Source: CTSoil-075 sp042610375 (GTDB taxonomy: Bacteria > Bacillota > Negativicutes > DSM-13327). Taken from it: a DNA stretch of 64,000 nucleotides. Location: contig NZ_JBGJZL010000011.1 of assembly GCF_042610375.1 (NCBI RefSeq), positions 1 to 64,000 of the forward strand. The letters are read 5' to 3'. Position numbers and translations under genes: made by a program. This document shows positions 52,791 to 61,738 of this stretch, piece after piece. A model generated the notes under the pieces. The model had not been told where the DNA came from. It worked only from the letters and a program-made list of their open reading frames with translations, and made no database searches. The number at the start of each line of letters is the position of its first letter. Position 1 is the first letter of the stretch.

Positions 52791-53497
52791 GCCTTTTCTC
52801 CTGTTAAACGATATAATACTTCTTTATAGGCCTCCTCAACATTTCCAAGGTCACGACGGAATCTATCTTTGTCCATTTTTTCGCCTGTTTCACTATCCCA
52901 AAAACGGCAAGTATCTGGAGAAATTTCATCACCAAGTAAGACTTCACCTTTATGCACACCAAATTCTAATTTAAAGTCAATGAGTTCTAATTTTTTAGTT
53001 TTTAAGTAATTAGTCAACACTTCATTTATTTTAAGAGCATATTCTTCCATTATTTTCACTTGTTCTTCTGTCGCGAGTCCCATCATTTTGATGTGATAGT
53101 TATTAATTAAAGGATCACCAAGATCATCGTTCTTATAGTACATTTCAAGAACAGTCTGAGGAAGTTTTGTACCTTCTTCCCAACCAATGCGTTTAGCCAA
53201 GCTACCTGCTGCAATATTACGAACTACGACTTCTACTGGTAAAATTTCTAATGATTTTACTAACATTTCACGCGGACTTGGCATGCTAATAAAATGGTGA
53301 GGAATACCGTGTTCACTGAGTAAATTAAAAAAGAATGTAGAAATTTTATTATTGAGTACACCTTTGCTTTCAATTGTTCCTTTTTTCTCACCATTAAAAG
53401 CTGTTGCATCGTCTTTGAAATATACCAATAATTCACCGTCAACGTCAGTTTTATATACCCTCTTTGCTTTTCCTTCATACATAGGTTGTTTTTCCAT
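52787..53497 (-). CDS. purC: SAICAR synthase
   Basis: A 236-aa enzyme that adds aspartate to CAIR with ATP: MYEGKAKRVYKTDVDGELLVYFKDDATAFNG-type N-terminus, PVEVVVRNIAAGSLAKR and LIDFKLEFGVHKGEVLLGDEISPDTCRFWD. ATG 53497 (MEKQPMYEGK) is 9 nt after GAGGAGG; the longer start at 53515 is rejected. Confidence 0.97.
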   Translation of the reverse strand: MEKQPMYEGKAKRVYKTDVDGELLVYFKDDATAFNGEKKGTIESKGVLNNKISTFFFNLLSEHGIPHHFISMPSPREMLVKSLEILPVEVVVRNIAAGSLAKRIGWEEGTKLPQTVLEMYYKNDDLGDPLINNYHIKMMGLATEEQVKIMEEYALKINEVLTNYLKTKKLELIDFKLEFGVHKGEVLLGDEISPDTCRFWDSETGEKMDKDRFRRDLGNVEEAYKEVLYRLTGEKA

Positions 53498-53524
53498 GTT
53501 CAAACGCCTCCTCATTAATTCTTC

Positions 53525-54013
53525 TTATGATAATTTGTTGGAAAGTCTAACTGCTTTTTCTTCAACTTCATTTGCCATTTGTTTGCGATAGTCGGCAAGC
53601 TTATCAACAAGTTGAATATGTTTTCCAGACATGATCTGCACGGCAAAAATACCTGCATTTTTAGCGCCATTGATCGCCATTGTAGCGACGGGAATACCCG
53701 CTGGCATCTGGACAATACTGAGTAGTGAGTCAAGACCATTGAGAGTTGTACTATTAATCGGGATACCAATCACAGGTAATGTCGTATAAGCTGCAATCAC
53801 TCCACCTAGATGGGCCGCTGCTCCAGCAGCTGCAATAATTACTTCAATACCTCGCTGCCGAGCCTCTGAAGCAAAAACATGCACTTTATCAGGTGTGCGA
53901 TGGGCTGATGCCACAACAACTTCAGTCTCAATGCCAAATTGAGTTAATACTTGAACTGCTGGTTCTACGAGAGGCCAGTCAGAATCACTTCCCATTATAA
54001 TTGCAACTTTCAT
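53525..54013 (-). CDS. purE: N5-carboxyaminoimidazole ribonucleotide mutase
   Basis: Class I PurE, 162 aa: IIMGSDSDWPLVEPAVQVL, VVASAHRTPDKVHVFA with the catalytic His, IAAAGAAAHLGGVIAAYT and GIPVATMAINGAKNAGIFAV. It is the first biosynthetic gene after the permease. purK is not seen, so the class I enzyme may depend on a purK elsewhere. Confidence 0.96.
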   Translation of the reverse strand: MKVAIIMGSDSDWPLVEPAVQVLTQFGIETEVVVASAHRTPDKVHVFASEARQRGIEVIIAAAGAAAHLGGVIAAYTTLPVIGIPINSTTLNGLDSLLSIVQMPAGIPVATMAINGAKNAGIFAVQIMSGKHIQLVDKLADYRKQMANEVEEKAVRLSNKLS

Positions 54014-54066
54014 AAATCCTCCTGTCGTTTTTCTTTTTAGACAAACTATTAAATTTATTTTTTAGT

Positions 54067-54101
54067 AAACCCAGATATCTTCTTGATTGATATCTGGGTT
54101 T
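54067..54101 (-). terminator. Hairpin between the purine permease and purE
   Basis: AAACCCAGATATC (54067-54079) pairs with GATATCTGGGTTT (54089-54101). No clean T-run follows, so partial readthrough into purE is expected. Confidence 0.5.
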
Positions 54102-54107
54102 ATGGGT

Positions 54108-55478
54108 TTACTCTGCAAGAAATACTAGGCGTATAATAACCAGAATAGCTAATATATATACAATCCAATGAACTTCACGACTACGACCAGTAATGATCTT
54201 CAAGAGTGGATATAATACCAATCCGAAAGAAATACCATTCGCAATACTATAAGTAAAAGGCATCATAACAATGGTCATAAACGCAGGCATAGCCTCAGTA
54301 AAATCAGTAAAATCAATATGACGCACACCTTCCATCATCAAGCAACCAACAATAATCAAGGCAGGAGCCGTCGCAGCATCAGGAATCAAACTTACAATCG
54401 GTGTAAAAAAGAGCGCTAGGACGAATAAAATACCACAAACAACTGCAGTTAAGCCTGTACGACCACCCGCTGCAACACCTGCTGCACTTTCAACAAAAGC
54501 AGTGATTGTACTTGTTCCAAGTACGGCACCAAGACTTACACCAGTAGCATCTACCAACATAGCCTTACCAATATTAGGAATTTTCCCATCCTTGTCCATT
54601 AAACCGGCTTTACTTGTTGTTCCAACCAAAGTTCCCATGGTATCAAATAATTCTACAAAGGTAAATGTAAAAACAATTGTCATCAACCCCATACCAATTG
54701 CGCCTGGGATATCAAGGGCAAAAAAAGCATTATTACTAAAATCAGGAATAGCAATAGGAACAAATCCCGCTGGAACTTTTACAATTCCCATCACAACACC
54801 AACAAGAGTGCTTGTAATAATACCAACCAACATCGAACCTTTTACATTCCGTGCAATTAAAACGCTGGTTAACAAAAGACCGAATAAAGCTAATAATACT
54901 TCTTTATCCGCAACTTTTCCCATTTCAATGATGGTTTCAAAATACATAGGTGTACCATTTCCATGTCCAGCAACAATTTTCTCGATTGTCGGTGGAATGA
55001 GAGATAAGCGAATACTCATAATCCCTGAAATCTTTAGACCAATGATTGTAATAAACATACCAATCCCAACTGTAATGGCATGTTTTAAAGAATGAGGCAT
55101 ACCTTCAACTAAAAGTTGACGTACTTTTGTCAGGGTTAAGAGTAAGAAAATAACACCGGAAATAAACACAGCTCCCAGAGCAACTTGCCAAGGGATTCCC
55201 ATACCAATAACGACTGTAAAAGCATAAAAAGCATTGAGGCCCATACCAGGAGCTAAGGCAATAGGGTAATTTACAAATAACCCCATCATCATTGTAACAA
55301 CTCCTGAACCAATCGCAGTCGCTAATAATACAGCATTCTTGTCCATACCTGCCGCACCAAGAATACTAGGATTTACAAATAAAATATATGCCATTGTCAT
55401 AAATGTGGTAATACCAGCTGTTACCTCGGTCTGCACATTTGTATTCCGCTCACTTAGTTTAAAAAAACGATCTAACAT
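54108..55478 (-). CDS. AzgA-type (NCS2) hypoxanthine/guanine permease
   Basis: A 456-aa nucleobase:proton symporter of the PbuG/PbuO group, with about 12-14 helices: LSERNTNVQTEVTAGITTFMTMAYIL at the start, ALAPGMGLNAFYAF, TFTFVELFDTMGTLVG, TSTITAFVESAAGVAAGGRTGLTAV and GISFGLVLYPLLKI. It lies directly under the tandem guanine/PRPP riboswitches and ahead of purECFMNHD, which fits import of hypoxanthine/guanine. Confidence 0.92.
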   Translation of the reverse strand: MLDRFFKLSERNTNVQTEVTAGITTFMTMAYILFVNPSILGAAGMDKNAVLLATAIGSGVVTMMMGLFVNYPIALAPGMGLNAFYAFTVVIGMGIPWQVALGAVFISGVIFLLLTLTKVRQLLVEGMPHSLKHAITVGIGMFITIIGLKISGIMSIRLSLIPPTIEKIVAGHGNGTPMYFETIIEMGKVADKEVLLALFGLLLTSVLIARNVKGSMLVGIITSTLVGVVMGIVKVPAGFVPIAIPDFSNNAFFALDIPGAIGMGLMTIVFTFTFVELFDTMGTLVGTTSKAGLMDKDGKIPNIGKAMLVDATGVSLGAVLGTSTITAFVESAAGVAAGGRTGLTAVVCGILFVLALFFTPIVSLIPDAATAPALIIVGCLMMEGVRHIDFTDFTEAMPAFMTIVMMPFTYSIANGISFGLVLYPLLKIITGRSREVHWIVYILAILVIIRLVFLAE

Positions 55479-55563
55479 TTATGTATCCCCTTTAATATAA
55501 AATATAATTGATCGGATCTTGATTTTATCCAGAAAAGCTAACCAACCACCACCCCCATTGTAA

Positions 55564-55626
55564 AACAATAACCCGGGCAGGGAGAATCGCATCGAGTAAT
55601 GAGCGAAACCTCCCCGCCCGGGTTTT
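55564..55626 (-). terminator. Riboswitch expression-platform terminator
   Basis: On the minus strand AACCCGGGCGGGGAG (to 55626) pairs with CTCCCTGCCCGGGTT (from about 55570), followed by ATTGTTTT. The first arm is shared with the 3' end of the PRPP aptamer, so ligand binding should block the terminator. Confidence 0.85.
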
Positions 55627-55736
55627 TATCCCATCGGTGTAACACTGTCATAGTGTCTGTACCACTTGGTCACAGACCATAATAAAGTAGACAGATTGTC
55701 TACTTACATCATGCGGAACCCTAGGTACACTTTCAC
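55611..55736 (-). ncRNA. PRPP riboswitch (ykkC subtype 2b)
   Basis: The minus strand reads GTGAAAGTGTACCTAGGGTTCCG, a variable stem, then ACACCGATGGGATAAAAACCCGGGCGGGGAG: the ykkC core elements CTAGGGTTCCG and GGGATAAAA...CCCGGG. The purine-gene context and the guanine aptamer just upstream identify the PRPP subtype rather than guanidine-I or ppGpp; that discrimination is inference from context. High PRPP is expected to turn expression on. Confidence 0.85.
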
Positions 55737-55737
55737 T

Positions 55738-55800
55738 CGTAGTTAGACAATTTACGGTCGCCTTGTAGAAACGCTTGAGCCCTATTCTCAAAATTATACG
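55738..55800 (-). ncRNA. Guanine (purine) riboswitch aptamer
   Basis: The minus strand reads CGTATAAT...GCGTTTCTACAAGGCGACCGTAAATTGTCTAACTACG, with the P1 arms CGTA/TACG and the conserved TTTCTAC, CCGTAAA and AACTACG. The C in AACTACG (position 74) specifies guanine/hypoxanthine rather than adenine. It sits 1-2 nt upstream of the PRPP aptamer. Confidence 0.93.
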
Positions 55801-55822
55801 AGTTATATTCTGTTACCACATT

Positions 55823-55851
55823 ATTTTACAACATACACAAAAAGCTGTCAA
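55823..55851 (-). promoter_or_regulatory. Promoter of the purine permease/pur operon
   Basis: TTGACA (55846-55851), a 17-bp spacer and TAAAAT (55823-55828) on the minus strand, ending about 20 bp before the guanine aptamer. Confidence 0.75.
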
Positions 55852-55896
55852 TAAAATATGAACATTATCTACTTTTTGTATTTTAACATTCGGATT

Positions 55897-56565
55897 TTAT
55901 TTTTTTCTTTTTAATCTCTTATGAAAATTTACCATCCAGCTACCAGTAATTACAACAATGACTGCAAAAACACTCGGAACAACCATTTTTAACCAGTAAT
56001 TTCTTTCAACAATCTGAATTATCTGATTGTCAGATATAACCATTTCTCCTGCAGTCCATCCTAAAAAAATTGATCCTACTACAATAAGAATAGGCCATTT
56101 TTGAATCAGTATGCCAATAAATTTGCTTCCCCATATAATCATAGGAATACTAATAATAAGTCCAATCACTAATAAACTTATATTTCCTTTTGCAATGCCA
56201 ATAATGGCAATTACATTATCAAGACTCATGATAATATCGGCAATGATAATGGTTTTAATGGCATCCCATAAATTTTTTTTTGCTTCAATTTTTTCATGTT
56301 GATGATGATCAACAATTAATTTGATGGCAATCCATAATAACAATACACCTCCTAAAATTTGCAAATAAGGTATTTTAAGAATAAATACCGCAATAAAAGT
56401 TAAAATAATCCGCAATCCAATGGCACCAATACTACCAAACAGCATAGCAGACTGTTGTTGCTTGGGTCCCAATTTACGACTAGCCAGAGCGATCACTAAG
56501 GCATTATCACCACTAAGTAAAATATTAATCATTATAATACTCAATAAAGGTAATAAATACTCCAT
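55897..56565 (-). CDS. TerC-family membrane protein (YjbE/YkoY type)
   Basis: A 222-aa protein with about seven helices and the two acidic TerC motifs: NILLSGDNALVIALASRKLG (residues 14-33) and DIIMSLDNVIAIIGIAKGN (about 113-131), which in relatives relate to manganese export to exoenzymes. The loop DHHQHEKIEAKKN is histidine-rich. Upstream (56566-56743) I see no yybP-ykoY manganese riboswitch, though several homologues have one. GGAAGG precedes the ATG. Confidence 0.9.
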   Translation of the reverse strand: MEYLLPLLSIIMINILLSGDNALVIALASRKLGPKQQQSAMLFGSIGAIGLRIILTFIAVFILKIPYLQILGGVLLLWIAIKLIVDHHQHEKIEAKKNLWDAIKTIIIADIIMSLDNVIAIIGIAKGNISLLVIGLIISIPMIIWGSKFIGILIQKWPILIVVGSIFLGWTAGEMVISDNQIIQIVERNYWLKMVVPSVFAVIVVITGSWMVNFHKRLKRKK

Positions 56566-56668
56566 TTCGCAACCTTCCTTTTTTTAATTTCTGCATGTTA
56601 GTATTTGCGATTAAGAGAATCATCATGTAGATGATAGCAATATTTTTTCACCTTATTATCGTATGCCC

Positions 56669-56705
56669 CAAAAAAGAAAAAGTGCGGTTAAAAACCACAC
56701 TTTTT
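56669..56705 (-). terminator. Terminator of the thi operon
   Basis: AAAAAGTGCGGTT pairs with AACCACACTTTTT (to 56705); TTTTCTTTTTT follows on the minus strand. Confidence 0.9.
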
Positions 56706-56743
56706 GTAATCATGATTACAAGTTATATAAGGATCAGAAGGTT

Positions 56744-58042
56744 TTAAATATCTAAACCTTCCCCATTTAAAATTCGATTCATCGTTTTCATCGCACACAT
56801 TTTACCGCACATTGTACATGTGTCTTCTTGCTCAGGCAATGATGATTCCCGATAAGATTTAGCTTTCTCAGGATCAATGGCCAGTTCAATCATCTTGTTA
56901 AAATCAATATCTGCGCGTGCTTTACTCATTTGATTATCCCAATTTCGCGCACCTTTAACTCCTTTAGCAATATCGGCAGCATGAGCCGCAATACGCGCTG
57001 CGATAATCCCTTCTTTCATGTCATCCAAGGTTGGTAAACGCAAATGTTCGGCAGGCGTCACATAACACAAAAAGTCTGCACCAGCAGAAGCAGCAATAGC
57101 TCCCCCAATTGCACTGGTAATATGATCATAGCCAGGTGCTACATCCGTTACCAATGGTCCTAATACATAAAAAGGTGCACCATGGCATAGACGTTTTTGC
57201 AACATAACATTTCCAGTGATTTCATTTAATGCCATATGTCCAGGTCCTTCAATCATAACTTGAACATTTTTTGCCCAAGCACGTTTTGTCAATTGACCAA
57301 GAACAATCAGTTCATGAATTTGAGATGCATCTGTCGAATCATTAATAGAACCTGGACGGCAAGCATCTCCGAGACTCAAGGTAACATCATGCTTAGCGCA
57401 GATATCAAGTACCCGATCATAATATTCATAAAAAGGATTTTCACTATTATTCAGTTCCATCCAAGCAAAGAGTAACGAACCGCCGCGGGATACAATATTG
57501 GTTAATCGTCTTTCTTCTTTTACCTTCGCAGCTGTTTCGCGGTTAAGACCAGAATGAATCGTCATGAAATCAACGCCATCTTCTGCATGTTTTTCCACAA
57601 CAGCTAAAAATTCTTCAGCGGTAATATCTTTTAGTTCTTTATCTAAAAAACCCACAGCATCATACATGGGTACTGTACCGATCATGGCAGGTGACATTTC
57701 AATCAACCGACGACGAAATTCCCGCGTTTTTCCAAAACAGCTCAAATCCATAATCGCATCAGCTTTCATATCAATGGCTTTTTGGACTTTGCAAATTTCT
57801 TGCTCCACATCACAGCAATCTTCTGAAACACCAAGATTAACATTAATTTTTGTGCTCAATCCTTGACCTACTCCTGTAGCATCAAGAGATGTATGGTTTT
57901 TATTGGCTGGTATCGCAATTTTCCCTTGGGCAACAAGCTCCATTAAGAGAGCAACATCCATATCTTCTTTTTCTGCAACCCTCGCTATTTCCTTAGTAAC
58001 AATTCCTTTTTTGGCTGCATCCATTTGTGTTGTATAATTCAT
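56744..58042 (-). CDS. thiC: Phosphomethylpyrimidine synthase
   Basis: A radical SAM enzyme converting AIR into HMP-P, the pyrimidine of thiamine, 432 aa. NLGVSEDC, MTIHSGLNRETAAKV, SRGGSLLFAWM, EGPGHMALNEI and LGPLVTDVAPGYDHITSAIGGA are family blocks, and the C-terminal CTMCGKMCAMK binds the [4Fe-4S] cluster. GTG-less start: three ATGs in a row at 58048/58045/58042 follow GGAG, and the third has the best spacing. It overlaps the thiE stop. AIR links it to the purine operon. Confidence 0.96.
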   Translation of the reverse strand: MNYTTQMDAAKKGIVTKEIARVAEKEDMDVALLMELVAQGKIAIPANKNHTSLDATGVGQGLSTKINVNLGVSEDCCDVEQEICKVQKAIDMKADAIMDLSCFGKTREFRRRLIEMSPAMIGTVPMYDAVGFLDKELKDITAEEFLAVVEKHAEDGVDFMTIHSGLNRETAAKVKEERRLTNIVSRGGSLLFAWMELNNSENPFYEYYDRVLDICAKHDVTLSLGDACRPGSINDSTDASQIHELIVLGQLTKRAWAKNVQVMIEGPGHMALNEITGNVMLQKRLCHGAPFYVLGPLVTDVAPGYDHITSAIGGAIAASAGADFLCYVTPAEHLRLPTLDDMKEGIIAARIAAHAADIAKGVKGARNWDNQMSKARADIDFNKMIELAIDPEKAKSYRESSLPEQEDTCTMCGKMCAMKTMNRILNGEGLDI

Positions 58043-58044
58043 CA

Positions 58045-58698
58045 TCATTTCTCCTCAACTATACTATTTTTAATGACTTCTCTAATTTGGCTGATCCGCT
58101 CAGGGATATCACCAGCTGTCGTTATTTCTGTAATGATCGCAACACACTGCGCACCGCTCTTGATCACCTCGGGGATATTATTGAGTTTAATTCCACCAAT
58201 GGCAACAAAAGGAATCGGTATGTTTTTTGCAACATAGTCTAAATACTCAAACCCTACAGGAGCACATACATCTTTCTTCGTAGCCGTTTTGAAAATAGGT
58301 CCTACTCCAATATAATCAGCCCCCGCTTGAACAGCCTGCTGGGCCTCTTCAGGACAATGAGTTGAAATACCGATAATCATCTGCTCTCCAACCAGTTCCC
58401 GTACTTTTTCAATCGGTAAATCATCTTGACCAATATGTACACCATCCGCCTGTACAATGATCGCCAAATCAATATCATCATTAACAATAAACGTGACACC
58501 GGCCTTCTTAGTCAGTTCTCTAATAATGCAACATTCACTGTATTTCACTTTCATTTTTTTGTCTTTTTCTCGGTATTGTATGATTTTCACGCCAGCAGCA
58601 ATCATTTCTTTTACAACCTCAACGTTGCTACGCCCCATTGAAAGTTCTTCAGCTGTAATACAATATAACTCTGTATTAAAACGGTAATTTCTTTGCAT
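58045..58698 (-). CDS. thiE: Thiamine-phosphate synthase
   Basis: A TIM-barrel enzyme coupling HMP-PP to the thiazole phosphate, 217 aa: IQYREKDKKMK (Arg/Lys for pyrophosphate), VNDDIDLAIIVQADGVHIGQDDLPI, GISTHCPEEAQQAVQAGADYIGVGPIF and FVAIGGIKLNNIPEVIKSGA. ATG 58698 (MQRNYRFNT) follows AAAGGAG; the 58779 start runs into thiF. Confidence 0.96.
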   Translation of the reverse strand: MQRNYRFNTELYCITAEELSMGRSNVEVVKEMIAAGVKIIQYREKDKKMKVKYSECCIIRELTKKAGVTFIVNDDIDLAIIVQADGVHIGQDDLPIEKVRELVGEQMIIGISTHCPEEAQQAVQAGADYIGVGPIFKTATKKDVCAPVGFEYLDYVAKNIPIPFVAIGGIKLNNIPEVIKSGAQCVAIITEITTAGDIPERISQIREVIKNSIVEEK

Positions 58699-58703
58699 AT
58701 GGA

Positions 58704-59330
58704 CTATTCTCCTTTCAATATATAATCTAAGATAATATTCGCTTGTTTTGCCGCAGCAATACTGACTCTGGGCGCACATGGCGGTAAGTCTTTTCCAACT
58801 GCTGACGACAAATCACCAATAATATATAAATTTTCTTTGATCTTATGGGTTTTTAATTCATCACTATTTGACCAGCCAGCAATTCCTGATGCAGATACAA
58901 TCAGCTTATTCGAAGGTAGATAGTGTTCGACAATCATTTTTTTATAACGTGCCTGATCAAAAGCCTCGACAATCACATCACAATTCGCAAAAATCGTTTC
59001 CACATTATCTTCTTCAATTTTTTGTTGCCTAATGTCTAATTGTAAATTAGGATTAATGGCAAGCAAATTTTCCTGTAACGCCTGCACTTTCGGCAAACCG
59101 ACCTGATTATAAAAATAAAACTGGCGGTTGAGATTCGAATACTCAATTTGATCAAAATCCACAATCACAAAATTAAGAAAACCACTGCGCACCAAGTTGA
59201 CTGCACAATTAGAACCGAGACCACCAGCGCCAGCTATGCCAATGGTTGCTCTTTGTATTTTTCTTAGCTTTCCTTCACCGAAAGCACCCTGTAACGCTTC
59301 TTCAAATCGATTCGTAAGATGATTCATCAT
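58704..59330 (-). CDS. thiF: Sulfur carrier protein ThiS adenylyltransferase
   Basis: An E1-like enzyme of 208 aa that adenylates the C-terminus of ThiS. Nucleotide loop IGIAGAGGLGSNCAVNLVRSG, DFDQIEYSNLNRQFYF, and VEAFDQARYKKMIVE. It lacks the zinc-binding CxxC pairs and C-terminal extension of MoeB/ThiF of E. coli, as in the shorter clostridial type (TIGR02354). ATG 59330 overlaps the thiH stop (ATGA). Confidence 0.92.
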   Translation of the reverse strand: MMNHLTNRFEEALQGAFGEGKLRKIQRATIGIAGAGGLGSNCAVNLVRSGFLNFVIVDFDQIEYSNLNRQFYFYNQVGLPKVQALQENLLAINPNLQLDIRQQKIEEDNVETIFANCDVIVEAFDQARYKKMIVEHYLPSNKLIVSASGIAGWSNSDELKTHKIKENLYIIGDLSSAVGKDLPPCAPRVSIAAAKQANIILDYILKGE

Positions 59331-60430
59331 ATTGCTTGCCAATCCTTAAATACTGGTTGGTATCCAAGTTGCAATATAGCTTCACACATTTGGGCAACAC
59401 TTCGTTCATCCGATATTGCAAACTGACCTGAATTTTCTTGACTTTCCGTATGACCGCCAACTGCGGTATTGACCCCTGCAGACATTTTTGTGACTCCAAG
59501 TTTAATTGCATGATCACGAAACTGTGCATTTTCACGTGTAGAAAGAGTAATTCCAGCGCGCGGCATAAATAAACGAAAAGCTGTCATCATTTGTACCATA
59601 TTTCTATCATTTACAGTAAGTCCAGTTTCACATTGCCCCATGGTCGGGCGTATGCGCGGCAAAGAAAGACTTACTTCCACATCTGAATATTTATTTTGAA
59701 TATAATTGGTATGTAAGCCTACAAAAAAACCATCACGCCGCCACTGATCAAGACCAAGCAATGCACCAAGATTGACAGATCGCATCCCCGCCTGACAAGC
59801 CCGCTCCGGTGCGTCGAGACGATAACGATAATCTTTTTTAGGACCTGCTAAATGCAATTGATCATATAAAAGCGGATCATATGTTTCTTGAAACATTGTC
59901 ATACTGTCGACTCCGGCATCGACCAATTCCTCGTATTCCGACTTATCCATAGCATATATTTCAATAGCGATGGCAGAGAAATATTTTTTCAAAATTTTAA
60001 TACACTCTTTCATATAAGCAACGCCAGCAATCTTCGGAGCATCACCTGTCAAAAACAAAATATGTTTAAGCCCCGTAGCAGCAATACTTTGAGCTTCTTT
60101 TTCCACTTCTTCAAGAGTCAGTTTTTTCCGCGTAAAAGTGTTGGTTACATTAAAACCACAGTAAACACATTTATTTGTACAGTAGTCCGACAAATAGATT
60201 GGTGTAAATAAGAAAATGACACGTCCAAAATTTTGCCTAGTTAACTGATGAGCTTTTTGCGCCATCAATTCTAAATGTTCTTCAGCGGCAGGTGATAACA
60301 AAGCTAAAAAGTCCATGACTGTTAATCGATCTTTGCCAATAATCTTTACAACTTGATCCGATGTTGTACCTGTTAATACTGCATCGATATCATCATTGGA
60401 ATATTGTACATATTCATCATAAAAACTCAT
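59327..60430 (-). CDS. thiH: 2-iminoacetate synthase
   Basis: A radical SAM tyrosine lyase giving dehydroglycine for the thiazole, 367 aa. The cluster motif is CTNKCVYCGF (CxxxCxxC) near residue 80; FLTGDAPKIAGVAYMKE, TMFQETYDPLLYDQLHLAGPKKDYRYRLDA and ISLSTRENAQFRDHAIKLGVTKMSAG are ThiH blocks. Using ThiH rather than the oxygen-dependent ThiO fits an anaerobe. Start ATG 60430 follows AAGGGGG. Confidence 0.96.
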   Translation of the reverse strand: MSFYDEYVQYSNDDIDAVLTGTTSDQVVKIIGKDRLTVMDFLALLSPAAEEHLELMAQKAHQLTRQNFGRVIFLFTPIYLSDYCTNKCVYCGFNVTNTFTRKKLTLEEVEKEAQSIAATGLKHILFLTGDAPKIAGVAYMKECIKILKKYFSAIAIEIYAMDKSEYEELVDAGVDSMTMFQETYDPLLYDQLHLAGPKKDYRYRLDAPERACQAGMRSVNLGALLGLDQWRRDGFFVGLHTNYIQNKYSDVEVSLSLPRIRPTMGQCETGLTVNDRNMVQMMTAFRLFMPRAGITLSTRENAQFRDHAIKLGVTKMSAGVNTAVGGHTESQENSGQFAISDERSVAQMCEAILQLGYQPVFKDWQAI

Positions 60431-60440
60431 AGTTTCCCCC

Positions 60441-61211
60441 TTAGTCATTTAAGAATCCAGTAAGAGGTGATGATGCACTCGCATATTGATGAGTTCCTCC
60501 TAGCCCAGCTAAATAAGCTTTGCGTCCTGCAATGACCGCCATACCAAAAGCTTCAGCCATGAGCCCTGGATTATTAGAACTCGCAATTGCAGTATTAAGC
60601 AAGCAAGCTGCCGCTCCCATTTCCATCGCTTCACAGGCATCCGAAGGTTTACCAATACCAGCATCAACAATGACAGGTAAGGATATTTCCTCAATTAATA
60701 TTTTTAATAACTCTTTCGTTTTAAGACCGCGATTTGTACCAATTGGCGCACCAAGTGGCATCACTGCTGCTGCACCTACTTCAACAAGTTTCTTTGCAAC
60801 CATCAAATCTGGACTGATATAAGGCAAAACCACAAATCCTTCTGCTGCCAAAACTTCAGTCGCTTTGATCGTTTCATAACCATCAGGCAGTAAGTACTTG
60901 TTATCGGATATCACCTCAATTTTAATCCAATTACCACATCCTGCTGCTTTAGCTAAACGTGCAATACGTATTGCTTCTTGCGCATTCCTAGCTCCAGATG
61001 TATTGGGTAATAATTGCATACCAGAGGGAATATGATTCATCACATTTCCAGTAGAAGAATTAAAATCAACCCGACGTAAGGCTACAGTAATGACTTCTGA
61101 TCCAGATTTTTTTACTATTTCAGGAATCATCTCATCTGTAGAATATTTACCTGTACCAATGAATAATCGACTCTGCAAACTTTTCCCACCAATTATTAAG
61201 GCATCACTCAT
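60441..61211 (-). CDS. thiG: Thiazole synthase
   Basis: A TIM-barrel enzyme assembling the thiazole from DXP, ThiS-thiocarboxylate and dehydroglycine, 256 aa: GGKSLQSRLFIGTGKYS, VALRRVDFN, KIEVISDNKYLLPD, VMPLGAPIGTNRGL and VDAGIGKPSDACEAMEMGAAACLLNTAIA. ATG 61211 is 8 nt after GGAGGAGG, which is the end of thiS. Confidence 0.97.
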   Translation of the reverse strand: MSDALIIGGKSLQSRLFIGTGKYSTDEMIPEIVKKSGSEVITVALRRVDFNSSTGNVMNHIPSGMQLLPNTSGARNAQEAIRIARLAKAAGCGNWIKIEVISDNKYLLPDGYETIKATEVLAAEGFVVLPYISPDLMVAKKLVEVGAAAVMPLGAPIGTNRGLKTKELLKILIEEISLPVIVDAGIGKPSDACEAMEMGAAACLLNTAIASSNNPGLMAEAFGMAVIAGRKAYLAGLGGTHQYASASSPLTGFLND

Positions 61212-61215
61212 ATCC

Positions 61216-61416
61216 TCAGCCTCCTCCAACAAAATTCAGTACTTCTAAACAATCATCATCTTTTAAAACAATAGCTGACCATTCTGTTTTTTTTACGATT
61301 TCCCCATTGTACTCAACAATAATTGTTTCTGGATTGAGTCCTTTGAGTTCTACAAATTCCGATAAAGATAAATTTCTTTCCAACATTTCTTGATTGCCAT
61401 TCAATACAACTTGCAA
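61216..61416 (-). CDS. thiS: Sulfur carrier protein ThiS
   Basis: A ubiquitin-like carrier of 66 aa ending in the Gly-Gly tail (NFVGGG) that is thiocarboxylated. LSLSEFVELKGLNPETIIVEYNGEIV is the usual core. The GTG at 61425 is part of the GAGGTG ribosome site, so TTG 61416 (MQVVLNGNQE) is the likely start. First gene of the thi operon, with a 130-bp gap to the riboswitch terminator. Confidence 0.93.
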   Translation of the reverse strand: MQVVLNGNQEMLERNLSLSEFVELKGLNPETIIVEYNGEIVKKTEWSAIVLKDDDCLEVLNFVGGG

Positions 61417-61541
61417 ATCTTTCACCTCACAAAATTCATGATTTAAGGAATTTTAAATAAGAGAAACGCTGACATGCCTTATCGATCTACAAAAAATAAA
61501 AATCTGATCCCGAGTATAACTTCACTATGATTTCTAATAGG

Positions 61542-61571
61542 AAAAAAAGCTTATCCACAGAGGATAAGCTT
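61542..61571 (-). terminator. Terminator of the TPP riboswitch platform
   Basis: AAGCTTATCC pairs with GGATAAGCTT (61547-61571); TTTTTTT follows on the minus strand. Confidence 0.92.
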
Positions 61572-61598
61572 GTTCGCTCAATATAAAAAAAATATACA

Positions 61599-61680
61599 AA
61601 GCAGCTTCCCTACGATGGTATTAACCATGTCAGGTTCAAAGGGTCAGGAACATCCTTCTCAGCCATTAGGCCCCCCTAGC
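61599..61680 (-). ncRNA. TPP riboswitch (THI element)
   Basis: The minus strand carries GGCTGAGA, ACCCTTTGAACCTGA and the GGTTAATACCATCGTAGGGAA thi-box, with closing GCT/AGC, upstream of thiS. The downstream terminator makes it a transcriptional OFF switch on TPP. Confidence 0.97.
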
Positions 61681-61699
61681 ATCTTATTTAATTAGTTAA

Positions 61700-61728
61700 A
61701 TCATAATTCATTTATCACAATTAGTAAA
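61700..61728 (-). promoter_or_regulatory. Candidate promoter of the thi operon
   Basis: TTTACT (61723-61728), a 17-bp spacer and TATGAT (61700-61705) on the minus strand, just upstream of the TPP aptamer. Confidence 0.5.
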
Positions 61729-61738
61729 GCAGATTATT

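Noticed and set aside
46767..55478. A complete de novo purine operon
   Set aside because: purL, purQ, purS, purB and purK are not present; only C, D, E, F, H, M and N are.
56566..56743. Manganese (yybP-ykoY) riboswitch before the TerC-family gene
   Set aside because: No conserved GGGGAGUA-type elements; the space is mostly the thi terminator and AT-rich DNA.
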